Shown in pieces: positions 54,961 to 64,000 of a DNA stretch of 64,000 nucleotides. The stretch covers positions 9,104,991 through 9,168,990 of the forward strand of contig OY744520.1 of NCBI GenBank assembly GCA_963556195.1, read 5' to 3'. The position numbers and the translations under genes are program-made. The notes beneath the pieces were generated by a model. It worked only from the letters and a program-made list of their open reading frames with translations. It ran no database searches and was not told where the DNA came from. This DNA comes from Sepiola atlantica (lineage: Eukaryota > Mollusca > Cephalopoda > Sepiida > Sepiolidae). The number at the start of each line of letters is the position of its first letter. Positions within the stretch are counted from its first letter, which is position 1.

Positions 54961-56159
54961 GTTACCATAGACAGTTGTATCGTATATTTACAGTCATTAA
55001 AATGTAGGAGCTTTTGCAGATCAGGACCTAATAGATAAATTATATATTGTAGATTAACCCCCTCCACTAAATCACCTGTTCCTCTTCCAAAGTATGAGAT
55101 TCTGTTTTTTAAGCGATTACATGGAAACATCATTAAAAGCGTGATGGAAATAAAAAAAATCGAATTTAGAGTGGGGGATTAGTTTCACATGCACAAGTAA
55201 CATAAAATGATTCCTTATTTTTACACTATTTTAGTGTTCTAGGGCAGATTTTTTTTCTATGTGCGATTAATTCTGTGCGTTTTTTTTGATAAGTTAGATA
55301 AATCTAACTGATCCCCCGCACTAAATTCTAAATAATTATTTTCTTTAAAATGTATTCACTTTAAAAGAATATTTTTTTAATCAGGAGTGACTTAGCGGTG
55401 GGTGTTAATCTACTAGTTTACCAAATTTAGACTAATTAAAAGCATTGAAATTACGGAAATTGCCGATCAATAACATGCTAATTTTGTTTATTTGTTTACA
55501 ATTGCGATTGCCGAAACCAGACGACAACTTTTCATATACATTTTCGACTGTTTGTTTAAAACGAAAGAAAGAAAAGAAAATTCTATCGTCGCACCCCCTC
55601 TCTCTCTCTTGACATTCTGTAATTTCTCATCTATCTATTATTAGGTTCTGATCTGTAAAAGTGTCCAAAATAAACTAAACAGGAAAACGTACAATATGTA
55701 AAGCTTATGAAATCGGTAATATGTATTAATAAAAATCACAACATTATTACAAAAAATATATTTTGGAACATATTCTAGAAAGCGCGTCCGTGTCTTTTCT
55801 GCAAAAGGTCTAATTTTGCATATCATCGAAAATATACACCTAAAAGGCAGCCATCTTAATTTATAACATATGTTACGATTATCGGGATTGGGTAATTAAC
55901 AGAAGTGAATGAATCTGATGGGCTATTTATTTTATATGAAGCCACCTATCACATTAAAAGTTATATTTTCTTCTTAGGTTACCGTTCGATATGTTCGTTT
56001 TATTTTTAATCCATTTAATTGATTTCAATATTTTATTCGATATTTTATTTAAATTTAGATTTTGAATATTTATAGAGTAATTGATTAGTATTTAACGAGA
56101 TAATTATGGACGCCACCTTGGTAATCTGCCGAAAATGGTATTGAAATGAGTAAATATTA
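54961..56159. other. AT-rich sequence, no gene
   Basis: No frame, repeat or motif could be assigned. A duplicated phrase about 'gattaacccc.tccactaaat' / 'tgatcccccgcactaaatt' (55050, 55300) is the only internal similarity noted. Confidence 0.45.
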
Positions 56160-57060
56160 ATACATGTATTGTTTTTATTTATTTTTAATAAATATAATAT
56201 ACTAATTTTATTAGTCTACAGTTTGCCAAACAATCGGAGCTGCCGTACACATTTATCTGCAGTTTTGGCTGTTACTGCTGTTTTCAAATAAACTCTTTAT
56301 ACTTTTACTTTATTCTCTTAAATATTGTTGAAGTCACGTTATTGTCGATGCAGTTAATTTTGCATGATATATTGCAAAAAACACAAATAAATTTAGAATT
56401 TTAACAATAATGATTCTGTACTAAACTATGAATTCTATATTTAGTCCGATAAATATTTAATTTCGGAAAATACATATTTTATACACCACTGTCAGACTAC
56501 AAAAATGATATAGATTTGAAAAGTGTAAACAACAAGCCGCGCATATGTCGTCCCCCTCTGTATGTGACTCGATGTGACGAGTGTGAAATGCAATGAATTT
56601 GGGCAATTTGGGGCATTTTGGGGGCTTTTGACTCCCTGGGGGCGCGAACCAGATGTTTTCCAAGGTCAGCGATACTTACTTTCTATTATGAACAATTGCC
56701 TCCATATTTTGGCCAAGTTTCAGAGAAATTGAATGGATGGATGAAAAGTTATGGGGCAAAAAATGTCATTTTTTGCCATTTAAGGGCCTTTTGACCCCCT
56801 GGGGGGGGGGGGCTAACCGGATTTTTTTTTCAAAAATCGGAGAATGTCACTTTCTAACCTGACAAAAGTTACAACTTCATGCAAAATTTCAGAGAAATTC
56901 AATGGATAGTTGCGGAGAAAAATCCGGACGGACGGACAGACGGACGGACGGAAATGCCTCAAAACATAGGTCTCCCGATTTTATAAATCGGGGGACCAAT
57001 TAATACATTTATTAATATTTATTTTTAATAAATATAATATAATAATTTCATTTATATAGA
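56160..57060. repeat. Dispersed repeat with internal duplication and GGAC tail
   Basis: Two diverged internal units (about 56590-56650 and 56780-56820) share 'gccttttgaccccctggggg'; each is followed by 'tttcagagaaattcaatgga'. The end has 'ggacggacggacagacggac' (56928-56952) and an inverted 'cccgatttataaatcggggg'-like hairpin (56976-56995). 'tttttaataaatataatata' occurs at both borders (56185 and 57025), suggesting a flanking duplication. Elements with GGAC-rich tails are common in mollusc genomes. Confidence 0.6.
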
Positions 57061-58484
57061 CGTCATAAATATACAGACCGCAAAAAAGCATCACTTACGT
57101 TTTCTGCGAGTATGTTCACTTATAATGCATTTTAATTTCGACCCTATTGAACATATATTACCATTTCTCGCTAATTAATTACTTGTATAATTAACTTTGT
57201 GTGACGCCAATCAACCGTGTTTTAGATAGACGAATAAAAATCTGTTTGTCATGCAGCATAAATAAAATAGAAAATTACTGGCAAAACACAAATTTAAAAC
57301 AACAACAAATTCATATTTATTAAGAAAATAAATCCTTAGTGAAAATTATGAGCATTGTATATCATAACATATAATAGATATATGGATCAATTATATTTGA
57401 GTCACCTCAGAATTAAAACGGTGAAAGAGACACATTTAGCCTTGTCACCGATTTCTTGAGCTTTTACTTCCGGTTGAATCCTAAACAAAACAGTACTCAC
57501 ATTTTTAACTTGCCATCACAGATTTTTATTTAAAAAAGGGAAGGGGCTATCAAATATTTATTTACAAGCATAATAAGATAAAATAAAAATACATAGTTTT
57601 ATTTATCAAACTTTTTATATCAAAACAAACGATGCAAACAAATATAAAAAAAACATTGTCGAGGTGTCCTTATTTACTTGCCTCACCACAAGGTTGGGTT
57701 TTAATGTAGGAGAAATCATACAGCTCCCCCAAAAGCGGCACTCTGGATTGGGACAAAAATAAAAATTCCCTCAGCTTAGAAGTATTTTTTTCTGTACTGA
57801 CCGAATGCTTGGTTGTAGTTCTTACTTGGAATACCTGTGGCATGAAAGACTATCAGAAAATACTTTTTTGTCAAATTGTTGGACACCATCTCTACAAAAC
57901 ATCAACTAATTTAAATGTTTTTTTTTCGTATGAATTTTTTTCGTTTGTTTATACATGTTGTTTAATACAAATTTTTAAAATTAAAAGTTTATTTTCTTTA
58001 TGAATCTCCAACGTTTACGAAACTAAAGGTTTTGTAAATTTGTGAATACAAATTAAAAAATTATGACAATAAACATATAGGTTTCAGTGGCTATGTGGCA
58101 GAGTCGTTTGGCCAATGTGGTACTACTGCTTTGGCGGAGGACATATTTTGCCGGACTTTTGTGCCGACGGGACGATGTGTTACAACATGTGCACGTAATT
58201 ACTCGCCGTTCTTACCAGTGAGCAATCATCGTTCAGACGATAGTCACTGTCATCTGATCCTGGGACTGGATGGCTGGTTGGCTGACTGGCTGGGGGACCA
58301 TCATGCTGCAAAATAACCTTATTTGTAATAAGGAAAAAGAAACCATTTTTCTTTTAATATAAAAATATATTTATTTTCTTGAAGACATTTTGATAACTTT
58401 TCAGTGACCGACGCAAAAACGCGTGCGTATCGGTCCGAATTCAAAACCAGTATCTCGTTTACAAATTTCTTTACCCGCTAAAAA
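57061..58484. other. No gene recognised
   Basis: AT-rich. A less AT-rich patch at 58095..58316 holds a 73-codon frame with several cysteines and Trp-rich end, but no family resemblance; repeated 'ggctggttggctgactggctg' within it suggests simple-sequence origin. Confidence 0.4.
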
Positions 58485-58580
58485 GAGAGAAAGAGAGAGA
58501 GAGAGAGAGGGGGAGTGAGAGAGAAGGAGAGAGAGACAGAGCGAGAGAGAAAGAGAGAGAGAGAGAAAGGAAGGGGGAGA
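58485..58580. repeat. (GA)n-rich microsatellite
   Basis: Purine-only stretch of gaga/aaga/gggag units. Confidence 0.92.
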
Positions 58581-59280
58581 CAGAACCAGTCAAGCTCTAC
58601 CTGCTTCTTTGCGTCTCGGGTAATATGTTTTAATATTTGCTTAACTCAAATATTGTGATCTGTGATCCCATCAACTAAAACCTGTCACTGAATTGGTTTG
58701 ACATTTATATTTAACCTATCAGCTCTGGTGTCACGGTCACACCGAGTACAAAATGTCTCTGTTGAACTTTCTTGTTGTCCCGGAATTTCAGCGCAAGTTT
58801 GGCACAAGGCCCACGAATGCAGTGGGAGGCCCTCAGCTCCTCAAAATCTCACGCATTGTGCCATAGCTACACAAATGCACACGTGTTTTAAACCTTTGAA
58901 TCTAGAATTTTGCTCAACCTTTCCCCTTCTCGAATTTGTCGACCGTCAATCATTATTTTATTCGAATCGAAATTCAATAGCAATTACGACGGTCTCTATA
59001 CTAATTCAAAATAAAACTTGAATTTTCTTTCAACGTTTATTGTTTATCTTATCACAATTCCCAGTTTATATTCGATGTTAAAACAGTTGGGTCCGGTGGT
59101 TCTTTTGCCGTTGACCTAATTTATTCTAAACATTTCAGACTAATTAAAAATGTCAAAGGGAAAATTTACGAGACATGATTCGACCACAAAAATTATATGC
59201 TAAACTTTAAACATTAATACATAAACTACTTCCTGTACTCATGTGCGTATTAAATGTGTAGATATATTTATATTCTCTTT

Positions 59281-59283
<3 letters not shown>
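58581..59283. other. No gene recognised
   Basis: A 107-codon frame (58698..59021) has no identifiable domain and no support from context. Confidence 0.35.
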
Positions 59284-59369
<86 letters not shown>

Positions 59370-59448
59370 GCAATCCAACAAAAGATATAAGCGTCAACTA
59401 ATATTTTATAATTAGTGAAACATCCGGATAAAAACTGAAGCTCAATAT

Positions 59449-59491
<43 letters not shown>
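59284..59491. repeat. Two (TA)n runs (59284..59366, 59448..59491)
   Basis: Long TA dinucleotide tracts separated by 80 bp. Confidence 0.93.
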
Positions 59492-59494
<3 letters not shown>

Positions 59495-60442
59495 GTGTAT
59501 ACTTGTGTGCAACACCCATCAAAAATGACGGAAAAATTATGAAATTATGCTTCGCTAGTGTTCGCACTAATATGCCTAATAAATTATAGAATTTTGTCAG
59601 CAATTTATTTTGTCATATAAATTATTAATATTATTATTTATGATGACCTAAAGAAAAGAAACCAACCGTTAACTTCTTATTAACAGTAGAGGCTTTATTT
59701 CTAAATTAATTTCAGGCAGCGGGGGTTGTCTCACTTGCTATTTGCTGTCTTTCTTTCCTAAACACTTGAATGGTTTTGTCGGGAACGTTCTTTCCCATTA
59801 GCGTTACAGGTTGTATTGTATTACGTTAACCATTTTAAAATGTGGTTACTGGTTTCATACGTAATGTTATTTATTGTAGGTTGCTGGGTTTTAATGAAGA
59901 TAGCTTCGACTATTTTTAATAAAAAAAATGGGATTAGAATGTATTATTTTTGTGTTATTAACTAGATCTTTTTATTTAAGACAAACTAGAATTTGTCTTA
60001 AATAAAAAGGGAGAGTTATGTTTTTGTAAATGTTGGTCAATTTTGAATGCTGTGATGCTAATTCTGGCGTCCCAAATTTGTTTCTCCTGGAACTGCACTG
60101 GTTCGTTCTTTTGACATCTAACTGACCTCACATGCGCGTTGTCGGCTGATTTTTGGAAGTCTCTTCTTTTCGACGACGAATCAAAAATGTTAGTGATACA
60201 TATAGAATATGCATTAATATTTTTGATTTTGACACAAAACTGATCATTAGAAAAATTGAAAAAATAAAAGAAGTATCATAAGACAGAAGAATTCTGTTGA
60301 GTTTAATAATATTTACTTTGCCACTTTTAGCTTTTTTTGTCCGCATAAATCCCATGCAACAGCTGGGCGAAACGTTGAGTTTAACATCTTCCGCTTTTTA
60401 TTTTTACTTCATACCGTTTGATTTATTTTATCCTTTTATTTG

Positions 60443-60444
<2 letters not shown>
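59492..60444. other. No gene recognised; 18-nt-arm hairpin at 59968..60009
   Basis: 'ctttttatttaagacaaa' and its exact complement flank 'ctagaa'. The sequence 60340-60385 ('tgggcgaaacgttg') recalls the 3' half of a hammerhead core but lacks the first half. Short minus-strand frames are unrecognised. Confidence 0.45.

Positions 60445-60517
<73 letters not shown>
60445..60517. repeat. (TA)n microsatellite
   Basis: TA run directly before the palindromic element. Confidence 0.92.
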
Positions 60518-60520
<3 letters not shown>

Positions 60521-60720
60521 AATTGTGGTTACCAACGCTAGTAAAAAAACATTTTCAATAATTATTTATAATCTTATCATTTTAACATTTTAAGTTTTTT
60601 TAATAAAATTTAAAAAAAAATTAAAACAAAATTAAAAAAAACTTAAAATGTTAAAATGATAAGATAATAAATAATTATTGAAAAAGTTTTTTACTAGCGT
60701 TGGTAACCACAATTCTTTAA
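60518..60720. mobile_element. Palindromic MITE-like element (about 85-90-nt arms)
   Basis: The left arm from 'aaagaattgtggttaccaac' at 60517 and right arm ending 'gttggtaaccacaattcttt' at 60718 are almost exact complements. The short A/T centre is at 60600-60635. No coding capacity. It follows (TA)n. Confidence 0.8.
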
Positions 60721-60754
60721 ATATACTTTTTTCTCTCGTTGGAACTACACAACC

Positions 60755-60758
<4 letters not shown>

Positions 60759-60834
<76 letters not shown>
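60759..60834. repeat. (CT)n-(TA)n-(GA)n composite microsatellite
   Basis: CT 60759..60790, TA 60791..60824, GA 60825..60834; self-complementary overall. Confidence 0.93.
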
Positions 60835-60835
<1 letters not shown>

Positions 60836-61260
60836 TAGAAGAAAAAAAGAGTGATAAATATGCGACGATTGTCCAGATTTATTTCAAATTTCAATTGTTC
60901 AATGCAAGGTGCATTCAGTAATAAACTAGTGTTTATTATTCTTTCCTTAAGCCAAGGCTTTTCAAAGATCGAAATCTTATCATCAGAGGAGAAATACAGA
61001 TGGATAAGTTGGCTTTCGAAAAAACCAAAGTTCAAATATTTGAAAAATATGAAAATTATTATTAAAAATTATTAAAATAATTTTTGTTAAAAAAACGTAT
61101 TGAATGAAAAGAAAAGTTCCGTGAAAAAGATATGCAAATTGTCCGGGTGGTAAATTTCCGTTGAAAAGAAGTCCGGTGAAATTGTAGAATGTGAAGAAAA
61201 ACTTTTTGCGTGGGAGCAGATTGGAGAAGTGCTCAAAATGTAGGTAAGTCCAGATGCACT
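60835..61260. repeat. Dispersed block, copy of 43730..44160
   Basis: Nearly identical from 'agaagaaaaaaagagtgata' to 'aagtgctcaaaat', with a small duplication near 61050. See the first copy for description. Confidence 0.8.
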
Positions 61261-61327
61261 TAAAGGAGGTTGAGAAGAGGAAAACAGGCCATTTTTTTGT
61301 TATTTTTTTTCTTATGTACTTCTAGGG

Positions 61328-61329
<2 letters not shown>

Positions 61330-61371
<42 letters not shown>
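61330..61371. repeat. (TA)n microsatellite
   Basis: TA run that has replaced the first bases of the adjoining LTR. Confidence 0.9.
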
Positions 61372-61374
<3 letters not shown>

Positions 61375-61513
61375 TAATTTACCTACAGACGCATGAACTC
61401 TTCCAGCTATAAATAGCAGCAGAGGAAGTCAATATTCCAGCAGAAAGCGATGACAGTCGGATCGATCAGTCGCTCTGCTGTCTCGTGTCTTTATTTCAAC
61501 AAGGCCCTAACAA
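61372..61513 (+). repeat. Partial LTR of Gypsy family C/E
   Basis: 'atggtaatttacctacagac', 'ctataaatagcagcag', 'ctcgtgtctttatttcaac' and the end '...ccctaacaac' parallel the LTR at 43459..43637. No internal element sequence follows. Confidence 0.65.
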
Positions 61514-61531
61514 CTTGACGAACACACAGGA

Positions 61532-62270
61532 TGTGTAGCGCTGAATGATAGTTTGAATCTGGTTTTATCTGAAGTAATAACGAAGGTCCAACAAAACGCA
61601 AATCACTCTGGAGTAAAAAACGAAGGTCCAAAGAACCGCAAATCACTCTGTCCGTAGATCACAAAGTCCTTTGTCAGCTTCCAAAGCATATCTCACCGTT
61701 CGTCACACGTGCACTTACTTCGCACCGTTTCCTCTCAAGACGGTAAGAGACCCGCTTTTATTATACTGAGGCACACCTAATTTGCATGCGTGCAATGTGA
61801 CTTCGCGAGACTCCGCGTGGACCGTACGTAATAAAAGTTCACGGACGCCATGTTGAATTCTTTTCCTTCATCCGCAGCGCACAGGACAGACAAACACGAG
61901 GACGTTTCGCAGGTAAGCCCCCTTCACGTTCCCCACACTCCCCCCCTGATCTCATGATCACAGAGATGGCAGGGAGACATCGATCGCCTTCGCCGGTTGC
62001 TTCTTCGGAGGGGGACAACGCAAGCCTCATCTTCGCTTGTGCTTCCGTCCGCGGTCTGAGGGTCGAGAAACACCGCGTCCGCTGGTACACTGCTTATATC
62101 CGAGTCACTGTCCGGTGGGACTGCTGCAAGCCAGAGCGATGCCTCACTGCTCTCTCACTCCGACTCGCTCTTGTCGTCCAGTGATGGTTGCGTTGCTAAC
62201 CGTAGGTCTCTAACGTGACGGAGCATACCGTCGACTCGCACCGTTTCCCACATTATGTTATCCCACTTTG
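61532..62270 (-). mobile_element. Gypsy F: 3' end of a minus-strand element (LTR plus C-terminal pol)
   Basis: LTR 61532..61937 (406 bp; on the minus strand it starts TGTGGGGAACG and ends GCTACACA). Polypurine tract 'atcagggggggag' beside it. Upstream, minus-strand codons read 'ETVRVDGMLRHVRDLRLA' and '...VFLDPQTADGSTSEDEACV', ending in an Arg-rich tail ('RRSNRRRRSM'). This is the same C-terminal architecture as Gypsy A/B (V-x-G-I/M-x-R-x-x-R-D-L-R). The element is cut off at about 62270, where the galaxin 5 upstream block starts. Confidence 0.75.
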
Positions 62271-62754
62271 CAAGCAGATATCTCCTTCTACGATGAAGTG
62301 AGCATGATACCAAAGAGACGTGGACACCAGGTACTGAACCGTGTAAGACAATATGCATATGCAAATTATCATTCATACCAGATGTATTATAGCCTAAAAG
62401 TAGTAAGCACGCACACAGACATACAAAGACTGACAAAGACAGACAAGAATAGACAAGGAAAGACAGACGTCTCTACTATTAGTATGGATAACTATTTCTG
62501 CTTTTTGTCAAAATGTTAAATTCTTGATTGGAATGTTATTGTTATTGATTGTCATTAATTGATGTCTCCCATCTCGTTCCCCCTTCCTTTTTCAGACAAG
62601 TTTATATAGTAAGCGATAACATTTAAAATTAAAAGTTAATACAAACATAAACACATTAATTCTACATAAACGTGGCTTTACAATTGAGGATTCCTATTTA
62701 ATTACTTTGTTTTCTTGCCTGAACATTCAAATTAATTATTTACTCCGACGCGAG
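62271..62754 (+). promoter_or_regulatory. Upstream region of galaxin-like gene 5
   Basis: Close match to 44520..44988. 'ctttttcag' ends at 62595, 160 nt before the ATG; 'tttatatag' follows. The GACA-rich stretch is longer or shorter by a few units. Confidence 0.4.
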
Positions 62755-62836
62755 ATGTTGTCAAGGAAAATGCTGAATATTGCGCTGTTTTACTGTGTGC
62801 TATTGACCATAACCAACGCCATTGTGTTTAAAGGAA
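62755..62836 (+). CDS. Galaxin-like gene 5, exon 1 (gene runs off the window)
   Basis: 27 codons with the same start as copy 4, hydrophobic core 'NIALFYCVLLTI' and likely cleavage after Thr-Asn-Ala-22, ending in phase 1 at GTAAGT (62837). The dicysteine exon is not found in the remaining 1.16 kb; by comparison with copy 4 it should lie 2-4 kb further on. Confidence 0.72.
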
Positions 62837-62955
62837 GTAAGTAATCGATAAATTTATTTTTATGATTAAGAATTTAAAAATGTTTTTGTTTCATGTAGTA
62901 GTTTGAAAAGGTAGTTTATTTTACAACGCATACTTTAGAAATGTGTAAATGGGAT

Positions 62956-63247
62956 ATCACATTATATGATACCGGTATTTTTAAATCACATTATATGATA
63001 CCAGTATTTTTATATCACATTATATGATAGCAGTATTTTTAAATCACATTATATGATATCGGTATTTTTAAATCACATTATATGATACCAGTATTTTTAA
63101 ATTACATTATATGATACCAGTATTTTTAAATCACATTATATGATATAGGTATTTTTAAATCACATTATATGATACCGGTATTTTTAAATCACATTATATG
63201 ATACCGGTATTTTTAAATCACATTATATGATACCAGTATTTTTAAAC
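62956..63247. repeat. 29-bp minisatellite in intron of galaxin 5
   Basis: Ten units of 'atcacattatatgataccgg' + 'tatttttaa' with few changes. The matching place in galaxin 4 has at most one unit, so the expansion is specific to copy 5. Confidence 0.95.
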
Positions 63248-63394
63248 CGGTTATTGCAAAATGATATTAAGACTTGTAACCAAGTGAAGCTGTCTGTCGT
63301 TGGCCGCAAAATCTCGGCGGCCAAACATAAAAAATACTATTTTAATTCTGAGGATATTAATTATAGAAACTCAAAGTAACAATTAATTTAAACA

Positions 63395-63935
63395 TTCCCC
63401 TCTCTTTAAGGTAACCCCTTTGATAATCTCCTGGAATTGACTTTCATCCCGATCTAAAATGGAAGTCTTTCATCCAATATGTCGATAGGACTACTGGAAA
63501 AATTGCTTGATCATTCTACCGCTCCCCAAAAGTACCTGATTTCTGATGCAATCAAGTACATATATAAATGTCAGATACGCGTAAGATTGAGTTCTGCTGC
63601 CACATATGGAGAGGTGCCACTAAGAGCACTATTCCTTGCCATGACAGAAACCAGAATCGTCTTCGAAATCCAATTGGAGATGAACTCTTAACTTTCTTAC
63701 AGCCGCTTTCTAACAAAAAAGAGGTTGCTGGTCTCTTTATCGTTAGGCTAAAATCTCTGGCTCATATTTGTAAGACATTCACAGCAATAAATGGTCTTAC
63801 TACCAGAACGAAGAAAAACTTTCCTTTCTCCCTTAGTGTGCCTAGTGTCAGGAGGAATTACCAAGAACAGAGGTTCGTCTCAAGGGCTTCCTGTCTAGGG
63901 AACATATTGCACCAGGGCTGTTTCTGTTTCTGACA
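63395..63935 (+). mobile_element. LINE reverse transcriptase C-terminal fragment in intron of galaxin 5
   Basis: Frames include 'IKYIYKCQIRVRLSSAATYG' and, in the next frame, 'IEFCCHIWRGATKSTI', 'NRLRNPIGDELLTFLQPLSN'. Homologous to 45640..46140 including the upstream 'gataggacaactgg'-like segment, so a shared insertion. Confidence 0.7.
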
Positions 63936-64000
63936 ATGATTCCATCTCATTAACTCTTATCCGTTTGTGGCATCTGGCCTTGATAAGTGGTGACCGTTTA

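Noticed and set aside
58095..58316. Small Cys/Trp-containing frame as a secreted peptide gene
   Set aside because: No signal peptide, no splice context, and part of it is simple 'ggctggttgg' repeats.
60340..60390. Second hammerhead ribozyme ('tgggcgaaacgttg')
   Set aside because: The CTGATGA half is missing upstream and no Penelope-like protein lies beside it.

Overview
The window is animal (metazoan) nuclear DNA. It is AT-rich and full of (TA)n runs, minisatellites and decayed retroelements, and it has spliced genes. The interspersed elements are Ty3/Gypsy elements of at least four LTR families, Penelope-like elements (PLEs), a non-LTR LINE seen only as 3' parts, and a mariner. Together with a galaxin-like gene family they point to a lophotrochozoan, most likely a mollusc and perhaps a cephalopod. 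That placement is inference from family resemblance; no conserved single-copy host gene was recognised.

The only convincing host genes form a tandem family of small secreted, cysteine-rich, galaxin-like proteins. Each complete copy has exon 1 (signal peptide), one phase-1 intron and exon 2 (dicysteine repeats). Copy 1 is 2988..3069 + 5612..5943. Copy 2 is 26819..26900 + 30886..31217. Copy 3 is only the 3' part of exon 2 (about 39035..39273), fused to a retroelement. Copy 4 is 44989..45070 + 48833..49170. Copy 5 shows only exon 1 (62755..62836), because the window ends inside its intron. Copies 1-3 form one subfamily and 4-5 another. The copies share upstream blocks, intron content and 3' flanks, so whole units were duplicated together with the transposons they already carried.

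Layout. 1-1.6 kb: PLE remnant, (TA)n and a 202-bp palindrome. 1.6-6 kb: galaxin 1. 6-15.85 kb: a 70-bp satellite of about 93 monomers that begins at the polyadenylation signal of galaxin 1, interrupted by one internally deleted Gypsy element (6724-9496) and two solo LTRs of the same family. 16.4-20.05 kb: an older minus-strand Gypsy (A) carrying a mariner. 20-22.4 kb: 61/64-bp tandem arrays. 22.4-25.7 kb: repeats without genes. 25.7-31.2 kb: galaxin 2 with a minus-strand Gypsy in its intron. 32.4-36.8 kb: Gypsy B, paralogous to A and with the same nested mariner. 36.8-39.03 kb: plus-strand Gypsy C joined to galaxin 3. 40.6-43.6 kb: Gypsy E, a decayed relative of C, carrying a LINE 3' end. 44.5-49.2 kb: galaxin 4, with LINE, Gypsy and a U2 snRNA-like chimera in its intron. 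49.6-62 kb: gene-poor repeats, including long inverted repeats, a ubiquitin-protease-like fragment, a 38-bp minisatellite, a PLE C-terminus with a candidate hammerhead ribozyme, LINE pieces and a GGAC-tailed dispersed repeat. 61.5-62.3 kb: the 3' end of another Gypsy. 62.3-64 kb: start of galaxin 5.

The galaxin copies probably encode secreted matrix or host-defence-type proteins. The rest is a record of how satellites, LTR elements and unequal exchange built the locus. The most unusual observations are the satellite born from a gene's 3' end, the amplification of an LTR together with that satellite, and the LTR/U2 chimera.
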